Assembly: GCA_945787445.1 (NCBI GenBank)
Contig: CALZHT010000005.1
Coordinates: 1 to 64,000, forward strand
Length of the DNA: 64,000 nt
Origin: an uncultured Desulfobulbaceae bacterium
GTDB lineage: Bacteria; Desulfobacterota; Desulfobulbia; Desulfobulbales; CALZHT01
Direction of reading: 5' to 3'
Part shown: positions 38,883 through 47,892 of the stretch, in pieces
Layout: each line of letters opens with the position of its first letter
Numbering within the stretch: the stretch's first letter is position 1
The notes under the pieces: model-generated
Told to the model about the DNA's origin: nothing
Seen by the model: the letters and a program-made list of their open reading frames with translations, nothing else
Database searches by the model: none
Translations under genes and position numbers: made by a program

Positions 38883-40073
38883 TTATGCAGATGTTATGGC
38901 CTGGCCAATTTTACTTCCCAGTGCATAACATTCTTTCAGTTGATCTTCTGTGGGTACGTTTTTCACTTTTACGCCAGGATCGATAACTTCGATCTTCATA
39001 TCTTCCATGGCTTTATTAAGAACACCAACCGCTTCACCGCTCCAGCCAAAAGAACCGAATGCGGCGCCGATTTTGTTTTTAGGCTTTAATCCCTTGATAT
39101 AGGCGAGGATATCTGCAAGACGGGGTAATATGCCATTGTTGAGGGTGGGTGACCCGAAGATGACTGCCTTGGCATCCAACAATTCAGTCATCACATCGGA
39201 TCGATGGTTGACCCTGAGGTTCATCAGTTTGACATTCACTCCATGGATGAGCAAGCCATCGTAAATGGCTCTCGCCATTTGTTCCGTGCTGTGCCACATG
39301 GTGTCGTAGATAATCACTGCTTTATCGAGGGGTTCCTGCTTGCTCCACTTGTCATAAGCGGCAATAATTTTATCGGGCGATGTGCGCCAGATCAGGCCAT
39401 GGTCCGGAGCGATCATATTGATCTCAAGCCCAAGTTCCTGAACCTTGGTAAGGAGTTTTTGGACCAGAGGTGAATAGAGCAGAAGGATATTGGCGTAATA
39501 TTTTGCCGCATGGGCCATAAGCTCAGGCCCATCAACTTCATCATCGAATCGTTGGGAAGTCGCCCAATGCTGCCCAAAGGCATCGCTGGAAATCAGGAGA
39601 CCATCTTCCTTGATATAGGAGAACATGGAATCCGGCCAATGAAGCATGCGGGTTTCGATAAATTCAACGGTCTTTTTGCCAAGATTGATGGATTGCCCGG
39701 TTTTAACGACCTCATAAGGCCAGTCTTCCCTGTGAAAATGATCAAGCAGGGCCTTTTTGCCCATGAGAGAACAGATTAATTTTTCAGGCTTTACCAGCTC
39801 CATGATTTCCGGTAGACAACCGGAATGGTCCATCTCCACATGGTTAACAATGATATAGTCGATTTTAGGTGGATCTATCAGCTGGCTAAGGTGTTTGCGG
39901 AACTCGGCCATGGAAGTTTTCTTGACCGTATCAAACAGGGCAACCTTTTCGTCCATAACCAGGTAGGCATTGTAAGTAGTGCCTTTCCAGACTGAATATC
40001 CATGAAAATCACGGACGTTCCAATCAACAGCTCCGATCCAATGGACATTTTCCTTGATCTCAGTGGTTTCCAT
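38883..40073 (-). CDS. FprA-type flavodiiron protein
   Basis: NHVEMDHSGCLPEIM metal-binding motif, flavodoxin domain VIIYDTMWHSTEQMA. Confidence 0.94.
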   Translation of the reverse strand: METTEIKENVHWIGAVDWNVRDFHGYSVWKGTTYNAYLVMDEKVALFDTVKKTSMAEFRKHLSQLIDPPKIDYIIVNHVEMDHSGCLPEIMELVKPEKLICSLMGKKALLDHFHREDWPYEVVKTGQSINLGKKTVEFIETRMLHWPDSMFSYIKEDGLLISSDAFGQHWATSQRFDDEVDGPELMAHAAKYYANILLLYSPLVQKLLTKVQELGLEINMIAPDHGLIWRTSPDKIIAAYDKWSKQEPLDKAVIIYDTMWHSTEQMARAIYDGLLIHGVNVKLMNLRVNHRSDVMTELLDAKAVIFGSPTLNNGILPRLADILAYIKGLKPKNKIGAAFGSFGWSGEAVGVLNKAMEDMKIEVIDPGVKVKNVPTEDQLKECYALGSKIGQAITSA

Positions 40074-40100
40074 ATTTTTTATCCCTAGCAAAGTTAAATT

Positions 40101-40203
40101 TGATGGAATCGTAAAAAATACGATTCCATCGTTGTATGGCCATGTAACCCATTGATATTAAATGGCACGTTAACCGCTTTCCCGACTTTTTGCGAGTGTG
40201 TCA
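40101..40203 (-). repeat. Interspersed repeat family A, copy 3 (inverted)
   Basis: gatggaatcgtaaaaaatacgattccatc...aatggcacgttaaccgctttcccgactttttgcg. Confidence 0.85.
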
Positions 40204-40246
40204 AAATTGAGTTGAATTGGAATTGTGATAGATCAGCATGATCGCA

Positions 40247-40663
40247 TCACAGCCAGCTGCCGACATCGGTGTTTTCTTTATCGCCGCCCGGTGCGTTGTC
40301 TTTGCCGTAGGAAAAGATATCCACTTCACCATGTTCGCCTGGATTCTGGTACTGGTAAGCGCGATTCCAAGGATCATTGGGAACATCTTTTCGCAGATAC
40401 GGGCCGGCCCAACCGTCTATGCCAGGGTTGCTCATCAGGGCTTCAAGGCCCTCCTGCTGGGAAGGATAGTCACCCACGTCGAGGCGATAAGCATCAAGGG
40501 CGGTCATGAGCATTTCGATCTGGGTTTTGGCGGTTTTTTGTTTGGCCTTGCCCAGTTGACCGAAAATTTTTGGACCGACTAGGGAGGCCAGCAAGCCGAT
40601 GATGATCATGACGATCATAATTTCCATGAGTGAAAAGCCTTTATTATTTAAATGTTTCTTCAT
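40247..40663 (-). CDS. gspG: Type II secretion major pseudopilin GspG
   Basis: NKG|FSLMEIMIVMIIIGLLASLVGPKIFGQLGKAKQKTAKTQI, WNRAYQYQNPGEHGEVDIFSYG. Confidence 0.95.
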   Translation of the reverse strand: MKKHLNNKGFSLMEIMIVMIIIGLLASLVGPKIFGQLGKAKQKTAKTQIEMLMTALDAYRLDVGDYPSQQEGLEALMSNPGIDGWAGPYLRKDVPNDPWNRAYQYQNPGEHGEVDIFSYGKDNAPGGDKENTDVGSWL

Positions 40664-40757
40664 CGAATTCCTCTAATTTCTTTAAATTTGGGATTAACGG
40701 ATACTGTATTCATCACCCAATACAATAAATACACAATATAGATTTCGGTAGTATTCT

Positions 40758-41837
40758 TCAACGCACTTTTTTTCTTTTTTGATACTTCATCACGGCTTTG
40801 TTGTGTTCGGCCAACGTCTTGGAAAAATAATGGGTACCGTCATTCATTGAGACAAAATAAAGATACCCTTCGTTCCCTCCGCGGGAAATTTTATTGGCCT
40901 GGCGGATGGCCGCCTCGATGGATCCACGCCCAGGATTGCAGATGGGACCAGGGGGCAAACCCTTGGTCCGATATGTGTTATAAGGCGTGGGAGTGGCAAG
41001 GTCTTTGGAGGTAAGGTTGCCGTTAAAATTTTGAATGCCGTAAATAACGGTGGGGTCAGCCTGAAGTTTCATGCCTTTATGCAAGCGGTTGAGAAAAACC
41101 ATAGCGATGCGAGGTCTTTCATTTTCCTGGCCGGTCTCCTTCTCAATAATTGAAGCCAGGGTGAGAATTTCATGCTTTGTAAAGGAATGCTTAGTGGGTT
41201 CAAGTGCTGAAATTTCGGCGTACACTTCCTCGAGCCGCTTGATCATCATGAGAATAATGGATTGAGGTGACTGGTTGCGGGCTAGGTGATAGGTGTCTGG
41301 AAAGAGATACCCCTCAAGGCTTGCAGCGGTCAGGCCTGTTTTTTTGATAAAATCGGGATTTTTTACAAGAGTAAGAAACCTATCGCGGTTTATCCAGTTG
41401 TCCTCTGAAAGGATAGCGGCAATTGTATATATGTTCTCACCCTCGGGAATTGTCACGGGGTGCCTGATGATGCTGCCGGCCTCGAATTTGCGTAGAATAG
41501 TCAAGGGAGTTTCGCCAGCGGAAATCTCATATTCGCCTGCTTGTAATCGCTGCGAAACACCTATCATGCCGGCCAAGAGACGGAAGCGGATATCCCGCTT
41601 CAGGCCGGCTTGGGTAACGAGAATAGTATGAATTTCTTTAAAGCCGATATTGGCAGGGATGGTGATTGTTTTGCTTGTTAATTCGGTTGGTAATGGAGAG
41701 ATACCATAGAGCCAGACCCAAGAGAAAAAGCCTGTGCAGAGAATGGTACTAAAAATGATTATCTTCAGAAAAAACTTCAAAACCGACCTCAACCTAAATA
41801 GTCTGGCCTGAGAAGAAGTTTTGCCGGATGTTTCCAT
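40758..41837 (-). CDS. mltG: Endolytic murein transglycosylase MltG
   Basis: LEGYLFPDTYHL, LASIIEKETG, LQADPTVIYGI, YNTYRTKGLPPGPICNPG. Confidence 0.95.
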   Translation of the reverse strand: METSGKTSSQARLFRLRSVLKFFLKIIIFSTILCTGFFSWVWLYGISPLPTELTSKTITIPANIGFKEIHTILVTQAGLKRDIRFRLLAGMIGVSQRLQAGEYEISAGETPLTILRKFEAGSIIRHPVTIPEGENIYTIAAILSEDNWINRDRFLTLVKNPDFIKKTGLTAASLEGYLFPDTYHLARNQSPQSIILMMIKRLEEVYAEISALEPTKHSFTKHEILTLASIIEKETGQENERPRIAMVFLNRLHKGMKLQADPTVIYGIQNFNGNLTSKDLATPTPYNTYRTKGLPPGPICNPGRGSIEAAIRQANKISRGGNEGYLYFVSMNDGTHYFSKTLAEHNKAVMKYQKRKKVR

Positions 41838-41985
41838 GCCAATGACATTTCACAAAAACACCGCTGGGTGGTATTTTCCATATGCAATATAGGGGATATT
41901 TGTCCCTGCCGAAATAGTGGATTATTCCATCTCCACCCTAATTCGTTTACTGAGAATCTGAATGACTCGAGAGGCTCTAAAATTG

Positions 41986-44352
41986 TCAAAAGACCAAGGG
42001 AAGGATTTTTTTCATACTTTTAACTGGTATGAATTTTATCTTTTCCCGGAGATTTTTCGGGATATCAACCAGGTCTTTTTTGTTGTGTTCGGGTATGATG
42101 ACGGTTTTTATATTGGCGCGCAAGGCAGCCAAGGCCTTTTCTTTGAGCCCGCCAATAGGCAGCACCCTTCCTCGCAAAGTTATCTCTCCCGTCATGGCAA
42201 TATCCTGCTTGACCTTTTTATTGGCCAGGGCGGAATAAAGTGCTGTGGCTATGGTTACTCCGGCAGATGGTCCGTCTTTTGGGATAGCGCCGGCCGGAAC
42301 ATGGATGTGGATATCATTCTCTTCAAAGAAGCTGTCTGACAGCTTAAGATCTTCAAGGCGTGACCGGCAAAAGCTCAAGGCTGCTTGGGCTGATTCTTTC
42401 ATTACTTCCCCCAATTGGCCGGTCAAGGTGAGGTTACCACGTCCTTTGAGAATGGTGACCTCGATATACAGAATTTCACCGCCAACCTCGGTCCAGGCGA
42501 GGCCGGTGGCCAGCCCGGGTTGATCAATGATCTCGGATTCGGACTCAGGCAAAAATTGCGGTGGACCGAGATAGGTGCTCAAGGTCCTGCCGGAGATGAT
42601 GTATGGGCCTTTGCCCCCTTCAGCAATGCGGCGCGCGACTTTGCGGCAGATTTTTCCAAACTCCCGTTCAAGGTTCCTGAGTCCGGCCTCCCTGGTGTAA
42701 TGGGAGATGACTTTCTTGATGGTATCGTCATCAAGTTTTATGTGTCTAGCTGTTATGCCATTTTCTTTAATTTGCCTGGGCAGAAGGTATTTTTTTGCGA
42801 TGGCCAGCTTTTCTTCAAGGGTATAGCCCGCCAGTCTGATTACCTCCATGCGGTCAAGGAGAGGGGACGGGATGGTATCAGACATATTAGCCGTGGTTAT
42901 GAACATTACCTTGGAAAGATCGAATGGCATATTGAGGTAGTGATCTGAGAATTCAAAATTCTGCTCCGGATCGAGTACTTCAAGCAGGGCGGATGATGGA
43001 TCGCCGCGGTAATCTGCTCCCACCTTGTCAATTTCATCCATCATGAAGACAGGATTATTGGCCGCAGCCACCTTTAAGCCCTGGATGATCCTGCCCGGCA
43101 TGGCCCCGATATAGGTGCGCCTATGCCCACGGATCTCAGCTTCATCACGCATGCCGCCAAGGGAGAGGCGATGGAACTTGCGGCCAAGGGCCCTGGCAAT
43201 GGATTGCCCCAGCGAGGTCTTGCCAACGCCTGGAGGGCCGACAAAACAGAGAATAGGGCCTTTGGTCGACTTGTTCAGTTTGCGGACCGCCAGGTATTCC
43301 AGTATTCTTTCTTTGATTTTTTCAAGACCGTAATGATCTGCGTCCAGGACTTCCCAGGCAATTTTCAGGTCCAGTCTGTCTTTTGTGCCCTTCTTCCAAG
43401 GCAGGTCAAGGATCCAGTCAAGATAGGTTCTGATAATGGTTGCTTCTGATGCATCAGGATGCATCATTTCCAGCCTCCTGAGCTGTTTGAATCCCTCATC
43501 CTTCACAGCTCGGGGCATGCGGATTTTTTCCAGTTTGGCCTGAAGCTCTTCAATTTCCTGGGATTTTTCGTCCAGATCACCGAGTTCTTTTTTTAAGGCC
43601 TGAATTTGTTCGCGAAGAAAATACTCCCGCTGGGTTCTGCCCATTTCTTCTTTGGCTTCGGATTGGATCTTTGCCTGCATGGTTGAAACTTCCAGTTCCT
43701 TGTTGAGATATTCGGCAACTTTTTTCAGCCGCTCAACAGGATCAACCGTTTCGAGAAGAGCCTGGGATTCCACAGTTTTCAGATGGAGATTGGCCACTAC
43801 CAGGTCGGAAAGCCGGCCTGGTTCGTCTATATTGTTCAGGATGACCATCAAGTCAGAAGACATGATGCCTTTGAGAGACATGATCTTTTCTGTCTGGTCA
43901 ATGACGTTGCGCATCATGGCCTCGGTTTCAACGCTTATCTCCTTAATTTCCACATCCTTCGTCAATTCAATGTTAACAATAAAATGAGGCTGCTGTTCCA
44001 CATAATCGTTGATTTTTGCCTTGTGCAGAGCCTGGACCAGGACCTTAAGGCGACCGTCGGGAAGCTTAAGGGTGCGCATGATGGCACACACCATTCCGAT
44101 TGAGTAGATGTCGTCCGGGTCGGGTTCCTCGGTTGCCGAGCTTTTCTGGGTTGCCAAGAAGAGGAGCTTGTCTTTGGCAAGGGCATCATTTACTGCACTA
44201 ACAGAACCAGGACGGCCCACAAAGAGGGGAATTATCATATAATTGAAGATCACAATATCCCGCACAGCCATCATCGGGAGAGTTTCCGGTATATTTTGAT
44301 CATCAAATTCTGAAAAATCGGTCATGTCGGGATCAGTCTCGTTTTTTTCCAC
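41986..44352 (-). CDS. lon: ATP-dependent protease Lon
   Basis: GPPGVGKTSLGQSIARALGRKF; DGPSAGVTIATAL catalytic Ser motif. Confidence 0.98.
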   Translation of the reverse strand: MEKNETDPDMTDFSEFDDQNIPETLPMMAVRDIVIFNYMIIPLFVGRPGSVSAVNDALAKDKLLFLATQKSSATEEPDPDDIYSIGMVCAIMRTLKLPDGRLKVLVQALHKAKINDYVEQQPHFIVNIELTKDVEIKEISVETEAMMRNVIDQTEKIMSLKGIMSSDLMVILNNIDEPGRLSDLVVANLHLKTVESQALLETVDPVERLKKVAEYLNKELEVSTMQAKIQSEAKEEMGRTQREYFLREQIQALKKELGDLDEKSQEIEELQAKLEKIRMPRAVKDEGFKQLRRLEMMHPDASEATIIRTYLDWILDLPWKKGTKDRLDLKIAWEVLDADHYGLEKIKERILEYLAVRKLNKSTKGPILCFVGPPGVGKTSLGQSIARALGRKFHRLSLGGMRDEAEIRGHRRTYIGAMPGRIIQGLKVAAANNPVFMMDEIDKVGADYRGDPSSALLEVLDPEQNFEFSDHYLNMPFDLSKVMFITTANMSDTIPSPLLDRMEVIRLAGYTLEEKLAIAKKYLLPRQIKENGITARHIKLDDDTIKKVISHYTREAGLRNLEREFGKICRKVARRIAEGGKGPYIISGRTLSTYLGPPQFLPESESEIIDQPGLATGLAWTEVGGEILYIEVTILKGRGNLTLTGQLGEVMKESAQAALSFCRSRLEDLKLSDSFFEENDIHIHVPAGAIPKDGPSAGVTIATALYSALANKKVKQDIAMTGEITLRGRVLPIGGLKEKALAALRANIKTVIIPEHNKKDLVDIPKNLREKIKFIPVKSMKKILPLVF

Positions 44353-44650
44353 GAATGAACTCCTTTCTCATGCTATTATTTCATTTCCTATTGATAGAAT
44401 TTGGAGCGTATACAGTCAACCGATAGTGAAAAGCCAAAATCGAGTGTACCCTAAACATTGATTCTTATTAAGTCAATAGGGGAAAATATTGTCAAGAATT
44501 TTAGTGCAGTTATGATGATCTTTCTTTCGTATTGCAAAGTTTGAGCAAAGACAAAAAATGTATCTGCAAAAATTTGTTGTTTGATGTATGTATAGGTGCC
44601 AAAGAGCAGTTTGGATGTTTAACGAGTATTCATTGAAGAAAGGGGAAACC

Positions 44651-45451
44651 ATGTTGTCGGCGCAATCTTTTTTTAATCTGGAAAATTGCACATTTTCAAA
44701 TCTTTTTGACGGGACCCAGTATGTTTGGGAGGCATTGAAACACCTTAAAACATTTATGGAAAGCCATCCATATCTGGAGTTTCCCCCTGGTTATTTTGAA
44801 GATGGGATCCCTTTGCCGCAAACGGTTGTTTATTGGCAGGGAGAGTTTTATTCGGGCCAAGGAATTACCATAGAATTTGGTGATGCCACCAAGGGAAAGC
44901 TCGAGGTCAGCAAGGATGGACAGCCTCTTAGCGGTGCCAGTGTTGTAATGGCCGGCGCAGTGCTGGTCGGCAGAAAAATTCACCTTGGCGAAGGAGTATT
45001 GATCGAGCCGGGTGCGTATGTTAAATCACCGACCTTGATTGGCAGTAATTCCGAGATCCGCCAAGGGGCCTATATGAGAGGATACTGTTTGGTGGGGAAA
45101 AGGTGTGTGGTCGGTCATGTTACCGAAATGAAACACAGTGTTTTGCTTAATGACGCCAAGGCAGGACACTTTGCCTATGTGGGGGACGCTATCCTGGGTA
45201 ATGATGTGAACCTCGGCGCTGGCACTAAAATGGCTAATCTGCGGTTTATGGGCGGGGATGTGCAGGTGCGTACGCCGGACGGCTCAGTTTCAACGGGCCT
45301 CCGCAAAATGAGTGCGGTTCTGGGGGATCATGTCCAGACAGGCTGCAATTCAGTAACTAATCCCGGAACTTTGATCGGGAAAAAATCGCTGGTATTTCCG
45401 AACACAACAGTGAATTCAGGATATCACGGCAGCAGTTCAATAATCAGGTAG
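44651..45451 (+). CDS. Left-handed beta-helix (hexapeptide) nucleotidyltransferase-like protein
   Basis: Hexapeptide repeats (IHLGEGVLIEPGAYVKSPTLIGSNSEIRQGAYMRG); GlmU-C-like. Confidence 0.85.
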   Translation: MLSAQSFFNLENCTFSNLFDGTQYVWEALKHLKTFMESHPYLEFPPGYFEDGIPLPQTVVYWQGEFYSGQGITIEFGDATKGKLEVSKDGQPLSGASVVMAGAVLVGRKIHLGEGVLIEPGAYVKSPTLIGSNSEIRQGAYMRGYCLVGKRCVVGHVTEMKHSVLLNDAKAGHFAYVGDAILGNDVNLGAGTKMANLRFMGGDVQVRTPDGSVSTGLRKMSAVLGDHVQTGCNSVTNPGTLIGKKSLVFPNTTVNSGYHGSSSIIR

Positions 45452-45462
45452 GATTTTTTATA

Positions 45463-45750
45463 TCAGACCATACTCAGGTAGTTGTGTATACCAAAGAAGA
45501 GTTCGATGATAATGCCTATGGTAAAAAATATTCTTGCGGCCCGGTCCCAAGGCAGACGTTGTCCTGTGGCCTTATGAAAGATCGCGCTAACAACCAGGGT
45601 AATACCAAAGGTGAAAGGCGCAACGCTGAGCATGTGCTTCAGTGTATGGTACAGCGAATCGGTCAGTCTGTCAGGGAAATATCGATAACTGACCACAAGA
45701 TACACAGCTATTAATAGACAGAAAGAAAGTTTTTCCTTAATGTTTTTCAT
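45463..45750 (-). CDS. Small integral membrane protein
   Basis: 95 aa with three hydrophobic segments; no clear overlap with other coding. Confidence 0.6.
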   Translation of the reverse strand: MKNIKEKLSFCLLIAVYLVVSYRYFPDRLTDSLYHTLKHMLSVAPFTFGITLVVSAIFHKATGQRLPWDRAARIFFTIGIIIELFFGIHNYLSMV

Positions 45751-45854
45751 GGATAATTTTTGCCAGGCTGATATGAAGAACTATTTATTTAGTAGTGTAT
45801 AGATAATAGGCGGACAATAACTTTGCAATTGTGTTTTTGCAGGATCATGAGAAT

Positions 45855-46955
45855 ATGAACCCATTGGCAGCGCTGTTTTTTCCCCACTCCATTTTACGAG
45901 AAACGACCATACAACAACTTCTGCTGGTCTTTGAAAGACTGTTTTATTACCAACCGGTTGAAGGTGATGCACCTGAAAAATTAAAGAAATTACGTGATGC
46001 CGGCTTGCTAACCGGCTATGCACCGGTTCCTCTTGGAGAAGACCTTCCCAGATTTGCGCGGTTGATAAAGGATCTCAAGGGGCATGAAGATGAATTTTAC
46101 AGTGGGTATCTCATGTCTCTCAACCGGAACGACAAAATAGCAGTGGATGAAAGCTCGGTATTGTCTCTGATTGCCAGAATCACCAATAAAAATGTGGAGG
46201 ATGAGGAGGATCGCGTTCAACAGGAAAATCTCTGGCGAGCAAGGTTGCTGCTGAAACTCGCAGAAATTCTTGCCCGCGAAGAACAGGAGATAAATAAGAG
46301 TCTTGCCGGTATAAGCGGCAAAGAGTCTGATATGATGCGGTTTCTGAAGGGAGAGGAAGAAAAGGAGATTGATGATCCCTTTCACTTTACGAGGCTTCAG
46401 TTTGCTGAGACCACCCCGACTTCTCCGGGGAAAAACCTCCAGCTGTTCAAGGCATGGGCGCAATTATATATGTGCGATACCCAGGCGCCACCATGGATTC
46501 TAACTACTGATGAGCCTGATATAGTCGAGGTTCTGATAGATGTTTATGAGGAATGTATGAAGGAAAAGGCGGTTTTCCTTTTCGCCCTGCCTCTGACTCG
46601 TGAAGCTGGCATGAACAGGAGCACTGCTGATAAAGCCTTTTTTCCAGATTTACGGGAAGAGTTACGAAATAAAGCGGCAGGATGCCTTGAAAAAATACAT
46701 CATTTGCTCTGGGATGCAGCGACCAGCACCGGTACGGCAAAGGAACGCTCAACAATTCAAGAAGATCTTCATAACGAAATGGATGTATGGAAGAACTCCA
46801 TGCAGATAAAAGATGTCCCGGAAACAACACTGAAATTTTATCTGTTCCCTGGTATGGATTTGAGTGAATTGATAAGCAGGGCAGGCCGGCTTGAGGTGAA
46901 GGGACCTTCAGGCCGGCCGTTTCCGCCGCATGCTATTATTGCATTGTACAATTGA
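45855..46955 (+). CDS. Hypothetical protein, 366 aa
   Basis: Long ORF with plausible coding composition; start trimmed to MNPLAALFF. Confidence 0.7.
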   Translation: MNPLAALFFPHSILRETTIQQLLLVFERLFYYQPVEGDAPEKLKKLRDAGLLTGYAPVPLGEDLPRFARLIKDLKGHEDEFYSGYLMSLNRNDKIAVDESSVLSLIARITNKNVEDEEDRVQQENLWRARLLLKLAEILAREEQEINKSLAGISGKESDMMRFLKGEEEKEIDDPFHFTRLQFAETTPTSPGKNLQLFKAWAQLYMCDTQAPPWILTTDEPDIVEVLIDVYEECMKEKAVFLFALPLTREAGMNRSTADKAFFPDLREELRNKAAGCLEKIHHLLWDAATSTGTAKERSTIQEDLHNEMDVWKNSMQIKDVPETTLKFYLFPGMDLSELISRAGRLEVKGPSGRPFPPHAIIALYN

Positions 46956-47046
46956 CCAGTGATCAGACAATGAGTTGTTTTTTCTGTTCGGTTTTCCCGC
47001 TGAATTTTTAAGAGAAGGCCGATTTTGATGGTTTTGTAAAAAGTCA

Positions 47047-47127
47047 AAATATCACGCAAAGCCGCGAAGCACGCAAATTTTTTTTATTTAATAACAACAA
47101 GTTGTCTTTGCGATCTTTGCGCCTTTG
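47047..47127. repeat. Palindromic repeat D (TCACGCAAAG...CTTTGCGTGA)
   Basis: Long imperfect inverted repeat made of GCAAAG-type units. Confidence 0.8.
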
Positions 47128-47190
47128 CGTGAGAAAAGTAGTTATTGCGATTTCATCAATTTTGAAAGACTCCTAAAAACTAGGAATTCA

Positions 47191-47270
47191 CCACAGAGAT
47201 CACGGAGGTCACAGAGGTACTTATCAAAAAAATATGATTTTACTCTGTGCTCTCTGCGCCCTCTGTGGTA
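47191..47270. repeat. Palindromic repeat E (CCACAGAG...CTCTGTGG)
   Basis: ccacagagatcacggaggtcacagagg...ctctgtgctctctgcgccctctgtgg; flanked by GAATTC on both sides. Confidence 0.8.
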
Positions 47271-47298
47271 AAAAAAAGTTTTTGAGAATTCTTCAATT

Positions 47299-47745
47299 CT
47301 ATTTATAGGGATTAACCACCAACACCGGACATGGCGCGGTTTTTACCACTTTTTCCGCAATGCTCCCGAATAATGCCTTTTCAAATCCCCTGTAGCCGTG
47401 CGTGCCCATTACAATCATGTCCATGCTGTTTTTGTCGGCAAAATTAATTATTTCTTCCGCCACATCGCCGCTAAGCACTTTGGTTTCGATGGCTTCCCCC
47501 GGTTCGGTGTGCTCGTCGATAAAACTTTCCATCTTGCCTTCAGCGCTTTTAAGCATTTCCTCTTCAAACTGGGCAAGAGGGAGATGGGGGACAAAAAAGC
47601 CTGAATAGTCTTCAAAGGTTTGCATGACATAGACGACCGTGATGGCGGCCTTTAGCTTTTTTGCTAGAGTATGCGCAGATTTAAGTATTTTCTGTGAGTT
47701 TTCCGAAAAATCAACCGGCACTAAAATTTTTGTTATGTCATTCAT
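47299..47745 (-). CDS. Universal stress protein
   Basis: ILVPVDFSENSQKIL...MDMIVMGTHGYRGFEKALFGSIAEKVVKTAPCPVLVV. Confidence 0.95.
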   Translation of the reverse strand: MNDITKILVPVDFSENSQKILKSAHTLAKKLKAAITVVYVMQTFEDYSGFFVPHLPLAQFEEEMLKSAEGKMESFIDEHTEPGEAIETKVLSGDVAEEIINFADKNSMDMIVMGTHGYRGFEKALFGSIAEKVVKTAPCPVLVVNPYK

Positions 47746-47892
47746 CTGTTGCCCTCCTGCTGTTTAAGAATTTTACGGTTAAAAAAGAAGCCCCTTGCTT
47801 TAGCCTCAGATTAAATTTTCATGGCAAAACAAACCCAACAGGATTTAATTATACGGTATAAATCATTGTTTCCGGTGTCAAACTATAAATAA

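Noticed and set aside
41859-41873. CACCGC-TGG-GTGGTA upstream of mltG as a fifth TACCAC dyad
   Set aside because: Extra mismatch in the left half-site and located upstream of an unrelated housekeeping gene; too weak to include
42415-42948. 177-aa plus-strand ORF
   Set aside because: Antisense to lon; composition is a reflection of lon codons
47047-47270. Considered as a short CRISPR-like array
   Set aside because: No regularly spaced direct repeats with unique spacers; these are two palindromic elements
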